DNA of 64,000 bases from Ceratorhiza oryzae-sativae (taxonomy: Eukaryota > Basidiomycota > Agaricomycetes > Cantharellales > Ceratobasidiaceae), in NCBI GenBank assembly GCA_030998015.1, contig JARWMV010000008.1:372001-436000 (forward strand), in the 5' to 3' direction. Shown here piece by piece: positions 1 through 9,383 of the stretch; positions within the stretch are counted from its first letter, which is position 1, and each line of letters starts with the position of its first letter. The notes below the pieces were generated by a model. It did no database searches and was not told the DNA's origin. It saw nothing but the letters and a program-made list of their open reading frames with translations. A program made the position numbers and the translations under genes.

Positions 1-1040
1 AGGGAAAGGACAGAAGAAACCAGGGGAAGAACTAGGGTGGTCATAGGAAGCCCCTCACGATCCCCCTCAGCCTCCCCAGTACGAACACCTTTTCTGGGAA
101 GAACCTTCCAGGCTGAGTCCACAATAAGACCCCGAACAGAACCTCCATCCCAAGCAAACCAACCTACCCTTGCTGCAAACCACACTCCTAAGGAGGCAGA
201 CTAGGGAGACCCAGCAAATTTAATGGGAAAAAGGGAAGGAAGCAGAGAACTTCATAATCAGCATGGAACTTTTCTTTGCTGACTATGACGAATCAGCCTT
301 TGATGACCGAAAAAAGATATCTGCTGTGCTAATGAACATGGAGGATGGGGAAGCAGCAAACTGGGCACAACCTTACCGCCGGAAACTACTAGCAGGCGAA
401 CACACAGGTATTCTTGCATCCTGGAAGGATTTCAGGAAGGGATTCCTGGATGCTTTTAATGACCCAGTCATAAAGGAAAAGACCATCCGGAAACTAAGGA
501 AATTAACACAGACCAAGAGTGCATTGGATTATGCTACCCAATTCCGGATCCTGATCCAAGAGGTAGACTGGAACCAGGAAGCCTCAAGGACCAATTCAGG
601 GAAGGGTTAAAACCCGAAGTACGACAAGAGATCTTAAGGATTGAAGTACTGGCAAATGAGGCTGAAGGTCCATCATATACCTTAGATCAATTAATTGACT
701 TTGCCTGCAAAATGGATGACATGCAGTTTGCAAACCAGAAAATGAATACAAGGACCAGCAACTCATCAAATTCAACCTGGGCACCAGCGAAATACAAACA
801 AGGGGGAACAAGCCTTTAGGGACCAGCGGCAAACAGGGGAATACCCAAACCAACAACATGGTAAGGATACCAAACAGTGAAAAGGACAGGCGAAGGAAAG
901 AAGGACTCTGTATCAAATGCGGTAAATCAGGGCATGTCCTGAAGGAGTGCCGAGGCCAGTGGACCTACGACAAAGCTAAGATACAAGGGAAGGCCAGCAG
1001 ACAAGTTGAGGAAGAAAGCAGCTCTGAGTCGGAAAACTAA
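1..1040 (+). pseudogene. gag of copy A (3' part, frameshifted)
   Basis: Nucleocapsid/capsid precursor of the chromovirus. The longest open pieces are 263-610 (retrotransposon gag core, residues like NWAQPY and DYATQF) and 858-1040, which holds a CCHC zinc knuckle (C-X2-C-X4-H-X4-C, nt 909-950) and a Ser/Glu-rich tail. Compared with copy B there are single-base losses near 197, 232, 574 and 812, so no continuous reading frame remains. The N-terminal coiled coil seen in copy B lies outside the window. The stop at 1038-1040 is followed 17 nt later by the first ATG of pol. Confidence 0.85.
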
Positions 1041-1057
1041 TTGGTCCTACCACTTCC

Positions 1058-4000
1058 ATGTTGGAGGACCCCAATATAACCCCTACCGCAGATGTATGTT
1101 ACCTCAAGAAGTCTAGTAATCAATCAATAATATACACTACGGTAGAGGGAATCATGGAACCAGCTAAAACGCTGATTGACTCAGGATCTTCAACCAACTT
1201 CATCGATAAGGCCTATTCAAGGGAAAAAGGGATTCCAACCACTCCCCTCAAACACAAGAAATCAATTGTGGCCATTGATGGAAATGAAATCAAGGATGCC
1301 ATAGAAGAAAGGGCAGAACTAAACATCGAAGTGGAAGGGAAGACACTAAAATGCTCCCTTTATGTAATGACCCTAGGTGACAGACATAGTCCTAGGGAAA
1401 GAATGGCTTGAAGAAGCAGAACCTATCATAGATTGGAAAGACCTTACCATCTCATACCCAGATGAAATCAAGGCAAGGGCAGCAAGTGAAAGCCTACAAA
1501 TCCCAGAAGAATTTAGGGATTTTGAAGACCTATTTGGGGAAGAAGGTTTCCGAGAACTTCCACCCCACCGAGGTAACCTAGACTTCAAAATGGACCTGAT
1601 CGAGGGAGCGGAGCTGCCAAAGCCTGCAAAGAGGTACAGTATGTCACTGGCAGAAACAAAGGCGCTCAGGGAGTACCTAGAGGAGGAACTAAGAAACGGG
1701 AAAATAAGGCCCAGCCAGTCAGTTGTAGCTGCACCCTGTTTCTATGTGAACAAAGCAGATGGAGGGCTTAGGTTGGTAGTCGACTACCGTAAGATGAATG
1801 ACATCACCAAGCCAGACAGGTTTCCACTTCCAATCCAAATAGAATTGATTGAGAGACTGAAGGATGCAACCATCTATTCAAAAATGGATGTTCGATGGGG
1901 TTTCAACAACATCAGGGTAAAAGAGGGAGACGAATGGAAAACAGCTTTCAGGACAGGAGAAGGCCAGTTTGAATGCTTGGTCATGCCATTCGGAGTAAAA
2001 GAAGGACCAAGAACCTTTACCAGGTTCATGATGGAAAAGTTCCGTGATATAATAGACGATTATGTGGTAATCTACATGGACGATGTACTAGTGTTTTCCA
2101 GAAACAGGGAAGAACACGTACAACATGTCAGGGAAGTGTTAAGAAGAATGAGGGAAAACCACCTCTTCCTCAAACCACACAAGTGTCAGTTCTTTGTGAA
2201 GGAGGTAAGCTTCATTGGAATTGTCATATCCCCAGAAGGGATATCGATGGAAAAGGAAAAGGTAAAGGCAGTTCTAGAATGGCCAGAACCTAACACAGTA
2301 AAAGAAGTCCAAGCCTTCCTAGGCTTCGTGGGGTTCTATAGAAGGTGGATAGAGAAGTTTAGCACCTTAGCCAAACCCCTCACAGATCTCACCCAAAAAG
2401 ATGTCAAATTCCTGTGGGAAAGAAAACAACAGGAAGCATTTGAAGCTATCAAAGAAGCAGTAGCAAGAGAACCAGTCCTGATCCACCCAAACCCAAACAG
2501 GCCATACATACTGGAAACAGACGCCTCAGGAGTGGCCATGGGGGCGGTACTAAGCCAAAAGGGTGATGACAACCGATTGCATCCAATTGCCTTCCTATCG
2601 AAGAGCTTCACCCCACCAGAGAAAAATTATGACACCTACGACAAGGAGTTGCTTGCAATTGTTAGGTCCTTAGAGCACTGGAGGTTATACTTAGAAGGGA
2701 CAGAGGAACCTATTGTGATATACACTGACCATAGGAACCTCCAGTACTGGCAAAATGCCCAGATGTGGAATAGAAGGCATGCCAGATGGTATCTCACTCT
2801 GGCACCCTTCAATTTTCAGATTGTGTACACCAGGGAAACTCTCACAGAAGCCAGATGCCCTTTCCAGAAGGAGCGACCATGGGGATACCCCTATGGAACC
2901 ACAGATCATGATTCCAGAAGAAAGGTTCATAGGTTTCATGGCAGAAGTACAGGGGAATTTCTGGGAAGAGCTTAAAGAAGCTCAGGAAGAAGACGAATCT
3001 ATCAGATCCTTAAGGCTGAGTGTGGCAAATAAAGAACAACTACCGCCCTCAGTACAGAAGGAATTTAGACGGTATGAAATGAAGGAGGGCCTATTAAGGT
3101 ATGACGATAGGCTCTACATCCCAGATGACAAGGACTTGAGGTTGAGTCTCCTTGAGGAGTGCCATGACGCCCCAGTGGCAGGTCATCAGGGACAAGCCCG
3201 AACACTAGAATTACTATCAAGGGATTACTATTGGCCAGGAATGAAGGCCCAAGTAAACCGATACGTGGAATCTTGTGAAACGTGTCAAAGAAGCAAAGGA
3301 CACAAACAAGGCACTCCCTGAAGTCCTTACCAATCCCATGGAAACCATGGGCAGATGTCGCATATGATTTCATCGTCAAATTACCTGTCTCAAAGGGGTA
3401 CGACAGTATTTGACAGTTGTAGATCGCTTCTCCCGGCAGGCCCATTTTGTACCATGTCTGGAGAGCACCAATGCAGAAGAACTGGCAGAAATATTCATAA
3501 GGGAAGTATGGAGACATCACGGGACCCCAGAAACCACTGTCTCAGACCGAGGGCCAACCTTTAACAGCCAATTCCTAAAGCCCTATACAAAGGAATTGGG
3601 ACAAAGCCCAGATTCTCCACTGCTTTCCATCCAGAAACAGATGGTCTGTCGGAAAGGACAAATCAATGGGTAGAAGGGTTCTTAAGAACCTTCTGCAATT
3701 ATAGACAAGATGATTGGGTAAAATGGTTACCCATTGCCGAATTCTGCCATAACAACCACGTAAATGCTACAACAGGACAAACCCCATTTGAAACAGTATA
3801 TGGAAAAAACCCAAGATGGGTTGTCCGAGAGGGAGAAGAACCATCTGAGGCACCCGCTGCAGACAACATGCGTAATCAAATGGAAAAGGTATGGGATGAG
3901 GCAAGAGCCTCAATGGAATTACACCAACAAATGGAAAAGAAAGGGAGGGAATTCAAGGTAGGAGACAAGGTTTGGCTGCTCCTAACAAACCTCTCGTCCA

Positions 4001-4463
4001 AGAGACCCTCCAAGAAACTGGACAACCGAAAAGGGGGGCCCTTTGAAATCACAGAAAAGATCTCATCCCATGCATATCGCCTGGACCTACCTAAAACCAT
4101 ACGTGTACACAATGTATTCCATGTAAATCTCCTCTCACCATTCACAGAAGATAAAGACTTCCAAGAAGGCAGGCCAAACCACCACCAATCATAATGGAAG
4201 AAGGAGAGGAGGAATATGAGGTGGACCACATTGCAAATTATGAATGGCGGAATGGCGAGCTGTTTTACCAAATCAGATGGAAGGGCTACGACCCAATAGA
4301 AGACACAATGGAACGTGCCAGCAAGTTTGCTGACATGAAAGAGGTTCTAAATGACTTGCAAAGGCGCTTACCAGACGCACCAATGCCAGTCAAGACAAGT
4401 CAGCACTCAGGTGACTCGAAAGGCAGGCCAAAGAGAACCAAACGAGGATCTGGAAAGCTTTAA
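1058..4463 (+). pseudogene. pol of copy A: protease, RT, RNase H, integrase, chromodomain
   Basis: Polyprotein of a chromovirus, broken into open pieces 1058-1411, 1377-2975, 2755-3321, 3410-3673, 3868-4194 and 4194-4463. The aspartic protease motif DSG is at 1178-1186. RT has the YMDD box at 2073-2084. RNase H has the ETDASG motif near 2514. The integrase HHCC zinc-binding region is at about 3157-3300, and its catalytic acids lie in TVVDRF (about 3410), TVSDRG (about 3537) and the ETDGLSERTNQ region (about 3636). A chromodomain (EYEVDHIANYEWR to about nt 4330) closes the protein; in this family it steers integration to modified histones. Breaks relative to copy B include a 2-bp loss in a GACACA run near 1380, and 1-2-bp losses near 2832, 3412 and 4165. 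Not translatable as one protein. Confidence 0.92.
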
Positions 4464-4550
4464 AAGAGCCATCCAAGATACCCAAGAAAGGCCAGAGCCT
4501 GCTCTACCACCTCACTTGCACCACAACACACCTGCGAAACCCCAAAAAAC

Positions 4551-5886
4551 ATGCCTTTCGTCACTCACCCAGTCGCACATCCCAACCGTTACACCCCACT
4601 TGCTGAAAATCAGGTGGCCCCACTTCGGCAGCCACCCACCACCAGGCGGCCAGCACCCTACCCTGGCAGGGAAAATCGTCCTAAACCAGGGATGTACTGC
4701 TCCAGTGTGGAAGACGCCCAGAAGTACACTGAACGACTGTTGCCAGGGGCTAACCTAGTATACATCCCAAAGAAGTTAAGTGATGAAAGGAACTGGATTG
4801 ACAATGACAAGTACCTGGATCCCAGGTTAGGGGTCCTGACATGGCATGGAAGCCGGAAGCCAACAACAAGAAACACCTTGTTAAGAACACCGATGTATGT
4901 TGTCAACAATATCGTGGGACCAACAGTCGACGTGGTGACCAAGGCAGCAAGACAACAGAGGAGGGCCACAGGCCAAATGGCAGACGGAGGGGACTGGGAG
5001 GTGGAGCGCCAGGCAAAGGCATTGCTGGAAGAATGGAAGTTGACTGTCAGAGCTACAACCTGAACAGTAATGCCAAACACCTAAGTGGTGATGACAAGCC
5101 TATGGGCAGCGATGCCGGAGGCTTTACTGACAACGTCTAAGGTGGGACGTGCAGTGAGGGTGCGATAAGACGCAAGAAGGTGGAGTAGTAAGTGCACTTG
5201 TCCTTAAGAGGACTGGGCAGGGACTATGGACTGGTAAGCCGCACAGGTAGTAGAGGGGATACGACAGGAGGTCGAGTTCTGAGGCTTAAGGCTCTCAGAC
5301 TCTCCCTTATATATTCATGGCTGAGGCAGTACAAATCAAATACCAGGACCAATAAGAAGCTAACAGTGCCACGTCACTACAGAACATTCCGGTAACACCA
5401 AACATTGAGTCAACAACAACAGGGTCACATGACATGAAGGTAAATAAACCGCATATATCTGAATAAACGGGACTTGTCCAAAGTATCGTAAAAGGAAGTT
5501 ATAAAATATAGAAAATTCATAATAAAATCGTGCTCATGGTCTAGGCCATGACATTGACACCAGCTGCACCGTATGTGGGACTGCTCGAAGCAACTACCAC
5601 TGATGAGATGTTTACTGCTATCAGGACAAAGCAGGCAAACATGAATGACTTCCAAAATTGGGTGAAGGTGCACCCAAACAAAAACACCAATTACGACACT
5701 GATATGACAAGCCTTACATCAAGCCTAGAATCACTGGTCGTGGCTGAGGAAGAAGCCAAGCCAGAAATAAAGGAACCCACCCTGGACCCAGCTGCGGAGG
5801 AAGCCAAACAGGACTGGGACCGGTGGGAAAACAAGCTTGTCGAAGCTCTGGAGGAGGTGCCACTGTTGGAACCAACCCCCATATGA
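4551..5886 (+). pseudogene. ORF3 downstream of pol, unknown function, split by solo LTR
   Basis: Extra sense-strand gene that starts 87 nt after the pol stop. If the LTR at 5045-5553 and one copy of its 5-bp duplication are discounted, the frame runs straight through (4551-5044 then 5559-5886) for about 273 codons. I do not recognise the protein. It has a Pro/Arg-rich start, a middle region with GMYCSS, a GDWEVERQAKALLEEWK stretch likely to be helical, and a very acidic C-terminus rich in Glu. Copy B holds the homologue at 28325-29179 on the - strand, also with small breaks. Position after the chromodomain is where extra or envelope-like genes sit in some gypsy elements, but no signal peptide or membrane segment is visible here. 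Confidence 0.7.
5045..5553 (+). mobile_element. solo LTR, family T, in ORF3
   Basis: 509-bp sequence starting TGTCAG and ending ATGACA, flanked by the perfect 5-bp direct repeat ttgac (5040-5044 and 5554-5558). It holds a TATA-like element (cttatatattcat, near 5303), so it is in + orientation. The 3' end carries an imperfect palindrome, catgg...ccatg. A near-identical relative with its own target duplication is at 10764-11286. No internal retroelement sequence remains, as expected after LTR-LTR recombination. Confidence 0.93.
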
Positions 5887-5968
5887 CCACTTTGCCTCCC
5901 ACAAATTGTCTCCCAAATGTATAAGAGTTTTATTTTTTCTTTTACACACCAAACTTAATACATTTCTT

Positions 5969-6510
5969 TTACTCTCTATTTTTACGTTTGCCCTTGAGGG
6001 GCCGGGTATAGGGCTTCTTGCCCCTGTTATCCTTCTTATTGGTCCAAACAACTGACCGGGTAGTGGGCTGCAGCCAAGGAGCCTCCCCCCCTGGGAGGTC
6101 GGCCATGTAGTTCTGGAAACACCCAGAACCAGACGCTGCAAAGGGCAAAGCCTCATCAAACAAGGGAGCAGAGCCCTCCTCGAAGAATTCGGCAAGAGCA
6201 GCCTGGTGAGACCGCTCCTCAAAGGACTTGTACTCCTGATCAACGAGCGCCCAGACATGCTCAAGGGTGGCCTCATGGGCCCGACCATCAAGGAGGATGC
6301 GCTCTTCTACAGAACGAGTTAGCTACGTGAGAATGACGAAGAACGAACACACATACCTGGCACCCCACAGAAGAACCAATCCCCAACACCTTGATAGAAG
6401 TCTTCAAGGGAGGTGTCGCACACAGCATCACAGTAGGCGCAGTACTCCCCCTCAGGGAGAGACCAGCAGGTGCAGTCAAGGGGATTGTAGTTAAGGGAAA
6501 TAACACGCAT
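5969..6510 (-). CDS. ORF4, antisense spliced gene of the retrotransposon, unknown function
   Basis: Runs against gag-pol. Exon 1 is 6510-6357 and exon 2 is 6306-5969; a 50-nt intron (6356-6307) has GT at the 5' and AG at the 3' end, and removing it gives a continuous 163-codon frame. I chose the ATG at 6510 because reading frame upstream of it is not conserved in copy B. The first half is Cys-rich (CTCW, CAYCDAVC, FFCG), which suggests metal binding or disulfides; the C-terminus is strongly basic (KGKRKNRE). No family recognised. It converges on ORF3 (82-nt gap) and diverges from rep. Copy B has the same exon layout (22253-22508 then 27969-28245) around a copia insertion. An intron on the strand opposite to the genomic RNA would survive reverse transcription. 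Confidence 0.65.
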
Positions 6511-6628
6511 AGTAAAGAACGGGATGAGGAAGGAAAACAACAAAACCACAAACATTAAAAAAATCACAGTGCAACACAATAACTTGCACAAACATCAAAA
6601 CAAGGACTGGTCAGGTCACACCAACAGA

Positions 6629-6764
6629 CACGTGACCATCTGCCAGAAAACAAACAACAAAGCATGGGAATCACATGACCTAGCCTAGTCACGTGACCAC
6701 CTGCCAGAAAACAAACAACAAAGCACAGGAATCACATGACCTAGCCTAGTCACGTGAATATATG
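6629..6764. repeat. 61-bp direct repeats with CACGTG cores
   Basis: Two full units begin at 6629 and 6690 (period 61) and a third begins at 6751 but diverges after about 7 bp. Each starts CACGTGA and also includes TCACATGACC near its end. Copy B retains only about one unit (around 22070-22145). Array position next to a Rep gene recalls iterons, but Rep binding is not shown. Confidence 0.8.
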
Positions 6765-6768
6765 CTAT

Positions 6769-6787
6769 CCCCTAACTACCGGAGGGG
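6769..6787. other. stem-loop (5-bp stem, 9-nt loop), candidate Rep origin
   Basis: CCCCT and AGGGG form a perfect stem around the 9-nt loop AACTACCGG. In copy B (22039-22057) the stem is unchanged and the loop differs by one G to A change at a CpG. A second perfect hairpin, GGTCGG/CCGACC, overlaps at 6786-6807. CRESS DNA virus origins have a stem with a nonanucleotide loop nicked by Rep; the loop here is not the geminivirus nonanucleotide, so the assignment is a hypothesis. Confidence 0.4.
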
Positions 6788-7053
6788 TCGGAGAGGGGGC
6801 ACCGACCAAAGTGGGGGAGCGGAGGCCCCAAGCGTAGCGAGGATCAAGGCCAACGCGGAGGAACGGATGGGAGGGCACCCCTCGGAGATGCGTCATCACC
6901 GAAATAAGGTCATGTGATCACAACAAATGCAAGACAGAGTCATGTGACAATCAAAACGGACCTTGCAGCTTATATAGACAAGCACAAGGCCCGAGATAAC
7001 CCGCACTCTCATGCTCTCTTCCCAGTCCCCAAATACCTCTAAAACTGTAAACG

Positions 7054-8292
7054 ATGCTAAGCGGAAATGGATCGAACGCGGCAACACCCCAGCCAAGCAG
7101 ATCAAGCGAAGGGCAGAGGTCGGCGTCGCCATCGCCAGCGCCCTCGGTATCAAGCCGAGCCCCCTCACCTGCTTCTATGCGGCCTACGCCGACGGATCGA
7201 GGGTCCAAAGAGCTGACCGAAACCGCGCCGGCCCCTTGGTTCCGCGTCCAGACCAGGGCGGTGCTGCTGACCTGGTCGAAGCTACGCGATCAGCCCTCAA
7301 GTGGGCTCGTCGCCTGATACGAGGCGTTCTGCCGCCAACGGCCAAATCATTGGGCGACTTTGGCGGTGGTGGAACGCCACAACCCCAAGGAACTGAACTA
7401 CGACCCGGCCTGGCCCCTCCATGTCCACGCCCTCTCCATCAGTCAAGAGCGGAAGGGCGGCTGGAACACCCAGAACACCCGGTTCTGGGACTTCGAGGGG
7501 CAACACCCCAACATCCTGCCGAAGGACCTCAAGGACGGACCAGGAGGCAACCCAGCAAGGGATGCCTTCAACTATCTTTGGAAGGACGTTGGAGCTAATG
7601 GCGAGGAGATAGAGGACCTGATGGCGGGGGACCTGACCTTGGAAAGGTTGGAGGAGATTTTGGTAAAGGGAAAGGGTGGAAAAAGGTCAAGGATGGAGGC
7701 AGACTTGGAGGATGGGACGGAGATTGTTGCCTCAGCAACAAAACAGGAGTACTACCAGGCGTTCAAGCGCCTCCCCCCCCTCCAGATGGTGACGACGTGG
7801 AACTCGGTACGAGCATATGCCAAGTACACATACAAGGAAGACCGGGAGCACATCGACCAAGCAGACAGATGGTTTGCCGAGGAAGTCGAGAAGAAGGGAA
7901 GAGGGGTGCGCCATCGCATCCTGGTGATAGAAGGAGAAACTGGAACAGGGAAAATGGCATATGCACGATCCAAGGGCTGCCACAGCCGGATGTGCAATGT
8001 GTGGAATATGGGCAACTTGTTGGAAGATGCTGACATTTGGATCCTGGACGACATGGTCCAGTTGAACGGGAAGTACTTGCTCAAGGCCCTGAGCCAGTAC
8101 GAGGCGGACTTCACAGGCAGGTACGCACATGTGAAATCGATGAAGGTACAGCCAACAGTCATTCTGGGAAATAGCCGGTCGGCAATCATGAAATGTTGGT
8201 CGGACATAGAGGGGGAAGAAGGGGACCTATGGGTATCAAGAAATGTGGAATGGGTGTATGCAGGAGGAAAGCCATTCTTTGTATTCCCTTAG
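7054..8292 (+). pseudogene. rep: Rep-like protein (HUH endonuclease + SF3 helicase), one in-frame TGA
   Basis: Homologue of the rolling-circle replication initiator of geminivirus-like CRESS DNA viruses. 412 codons. Rolling-circle motif I is VLLTWSK (about residues 70-76), motif II the HUH pair HVH (123-125), motif III YLWK with candidate nicking Tyr174 and Lys177. The helicase part has Walker A GETGTGK (294-300), Walker B WILDD (to 333) and motif C VILGN (Asn373). The N-terminal 60 residues are Ser/Pro-rich and not part of the known fold. A TGA at 7315-7317 (codon 88) interrupts the endonuclease domain; copy B has CAA there, so the ancestor was probably CGA. Copy A also lacks 48 bp present in copy B, between 9-bp direct repeats (gaagaccgg, 7837-7845). 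The start ATG follows an in-frame stop by one codon, so it is well fixed. Confidence 0.88.
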
Positions 8293-8601
8293 AATAATTT
8301 ATGGTACTGTACAACTTCTGCTATGCCCATCCAAACAGTTGGGGCTTTCTGAGAAGAAGCAGACAAATCCTCGCCCCTAAATAACCTCCACAACAAAGAA
8401 AAGAAAAACAATCTCATGTAACGGAGAGGTTAAGGGGTCTAGCCTGACTCAGCCTGACCTCATCGAACGATACTGAATCAGCCGAAAGGTTGTTGGTTCG
8501 AGTCCAGCACCCTTAACCTCCTTGGTGCATGAGATTCCTTTTGCATAAGGGACTAAACCATGTCTCGAGGTCCCCCAAGACATGTCCAAAGGGGGGGATA
8601 A
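8293..8601 (+). promoter_or_regulatory. rep 3' region with polypurine tract
   Basis: 309 nt between the rep stop and the 3' LTR. It contains the tRNA-like hairpin (8410-8536) and ends with a purine run (aaaggggggga, about 8588-8598) placed directly before the LTR. In LTR elements this is the RNase H-resistant primer for plus-strand DNA. Copy B has the same run, inverted, at 20198-20213. Confidence 0.85.
8410..8536 (+). ncRNA. tRNA-like hairpin with Pol III B box
   Basis: Outer arms aatctcatg (8410-8418) and catgagatt (8528-8536) are perfectly complementary, and inner arms gaggttaaggg (8426-8436) and cccttaacctc (8510-8520) form an 11-bp stem. Inside, GTTGG-TTCGAGT-CCAGC is a standard T-arm, and GGTTCGAGTCC (8495-8505) matches the Pol III B-box consensus exactly. 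I could not fit a canonical anticodon arm, so a functional tRNA is not claimed. Copy B keeps the structure at 20263-20389. It lies between rep and the polypurine tract in both copies. Confidence 0.6.
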
Positions 8602-9383
8602 TGTTATGACCTGTCAAACGGACATAACAAAACAACCAAATATTTCTACAGATTTATGGCATTTTTCCTAAGCGGAACAAGCCATAAACAAGGTCACATG
8701 ACCTCGGCGCTTAGCTGGCGCTTACAGTGGTTACCCTGAACTTGCTCCAGCATTTCTCTCCATTGTTACTTGGAGCGAGGAGCGAGTTGTCACGTGATCT
8801 CGGCGCTTACAGCAGGATCACGTGACCTCAGCGCCTACGGTGGTTACCCTGAACTCGCTCCAGCATTTCTCTCCCTTGTTACTTGGAGCGAGGAGCGAGT
8901 TGTCACGTGATCTCGGCGCTTATGGAAGGGTCACGTGATCTCGGCGCTTACAGTTGTTACCCTGAACTTGCTCCAGCATTTCTCTCCCATGTTACTTGGA
9001 GTGAGGAGCGAGTTGTCACGTGATCTCGGTGCTTACGGAAGGGTCATGTGACCTCAGCACCTACCCCTCGGACCTTGCACGGCTCTATAAGATTCGGAGC
9101 CGCACAAACTTAAGACAAACAATTACCTAACCCATAGTACTATACATAACCTACACCTACTGCGGAGTGTGCTTAGATAATACATCTGCAGCCACCGCAG
9201 CCACAGGTATATATAAGGAGGATAAAGCAAGACTGGACACCTCAGCTTGCTTTATCTTGTCAACCACCATAGACCATAGCAAACACTGTAACTAGAACAC
9301 TCAATACATACTGCATAGCACCAAACCGTCAACGCAGCCACTACTTAAGTGCTCCACAAGGGAGCCTCCAGAGGGTCACGACA
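8602..9383 (+). repeat. 3' LTR of copy A
   Basis: 782 bp, TGTTATGACC...GTCACGACA. U3 contains three tandem units of about 115 bp (roughly 8690-9060), each with a TCACGTGA-type core and the segments ttaccctgaac and tgttacttggag. A TATA box (gtatatataagg, from 9208) is followed by the inverted pair gataaagcaag (9221-9231)/cttgctttatc (9246-9256); transcription probably starts near 9244. Confidence 0.92.

Larger units (their letters stand above)
6511..7053. promoter_or_regulatory. shared intergenic region between divergent ORF4 and rep
   Basis: 543 nt without a gene. It contains 61-bp direct repeats, a short stem-loop with a 9-nt loop, a second hairpin and, on the rep side, a TATA-like box (TATATAG, 6970-6976) about 80 nt before the rep ATG. 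Several palindromic TCACGTGA or TCACATGA cores occur, the same core found in the LTR repeats. By analogy with ambisense CRESS DNA viruses this would be the place for promoters and a replication origin; that is inference. Confidence 0.55.
1..9383 (+). mobile_element. Rep-carrying Ty3/gypsy chromovirus, copy A (5' end outside window)
   Basis: LTR retrotransposon running off the left edge. In order: gag remnant, pol (protease, RT, RNase H, integrase, chromodomain), ORF3, antisense ORF4, rep, a tRNA-like hairpin, a polypurine tract and a 3' LTR (8602-9383, TG...CA). The same order is found inverted at 19652-35288, where both LTRs and a target duplication are present, so the cargo belongs to the element. 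Copy A keeps most of its CpG dinucleotides but is broken by many one- or two-base indels, several in homopolymers. A solo LTR of another family interrupts ORF3. Its own target duplication cannot be tested because the 5' LTR lies outside the window. Confidence 0.9.

Noticed and set aside
5731..6291. 186-codon - frame overlapping ORF4 and ORF3
   Set aside because: Frame shadow: ORF4 exon 2 is in a different frame and has the conserved protein in both copies.
7011..7598. 195-codon + frame overlapping the start of rep
   Set aside because: It is another frame of the rep region; Arg/Pro/Gly-rich composition, no homologue kept open in copy B, and the motifs lie in the other frame.
5969..8292. Free-standing integrated virus
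   Set aside because: The cassette lies between chromodomain and polypurine tract in two copies, and copy B has target duplications only outside the LTRs.
8410..8536. Functional tRNA gene
   Set aside because: B box and T-arm are good, but I could not form a proper anticodon arm and 7-bp acceptor; kept as tRNA-like only.
8690..9060. CRISPR-like array
   Set aside because: Units are contiguous without unique spacers and lie in an LTR of a eukaryotic element.
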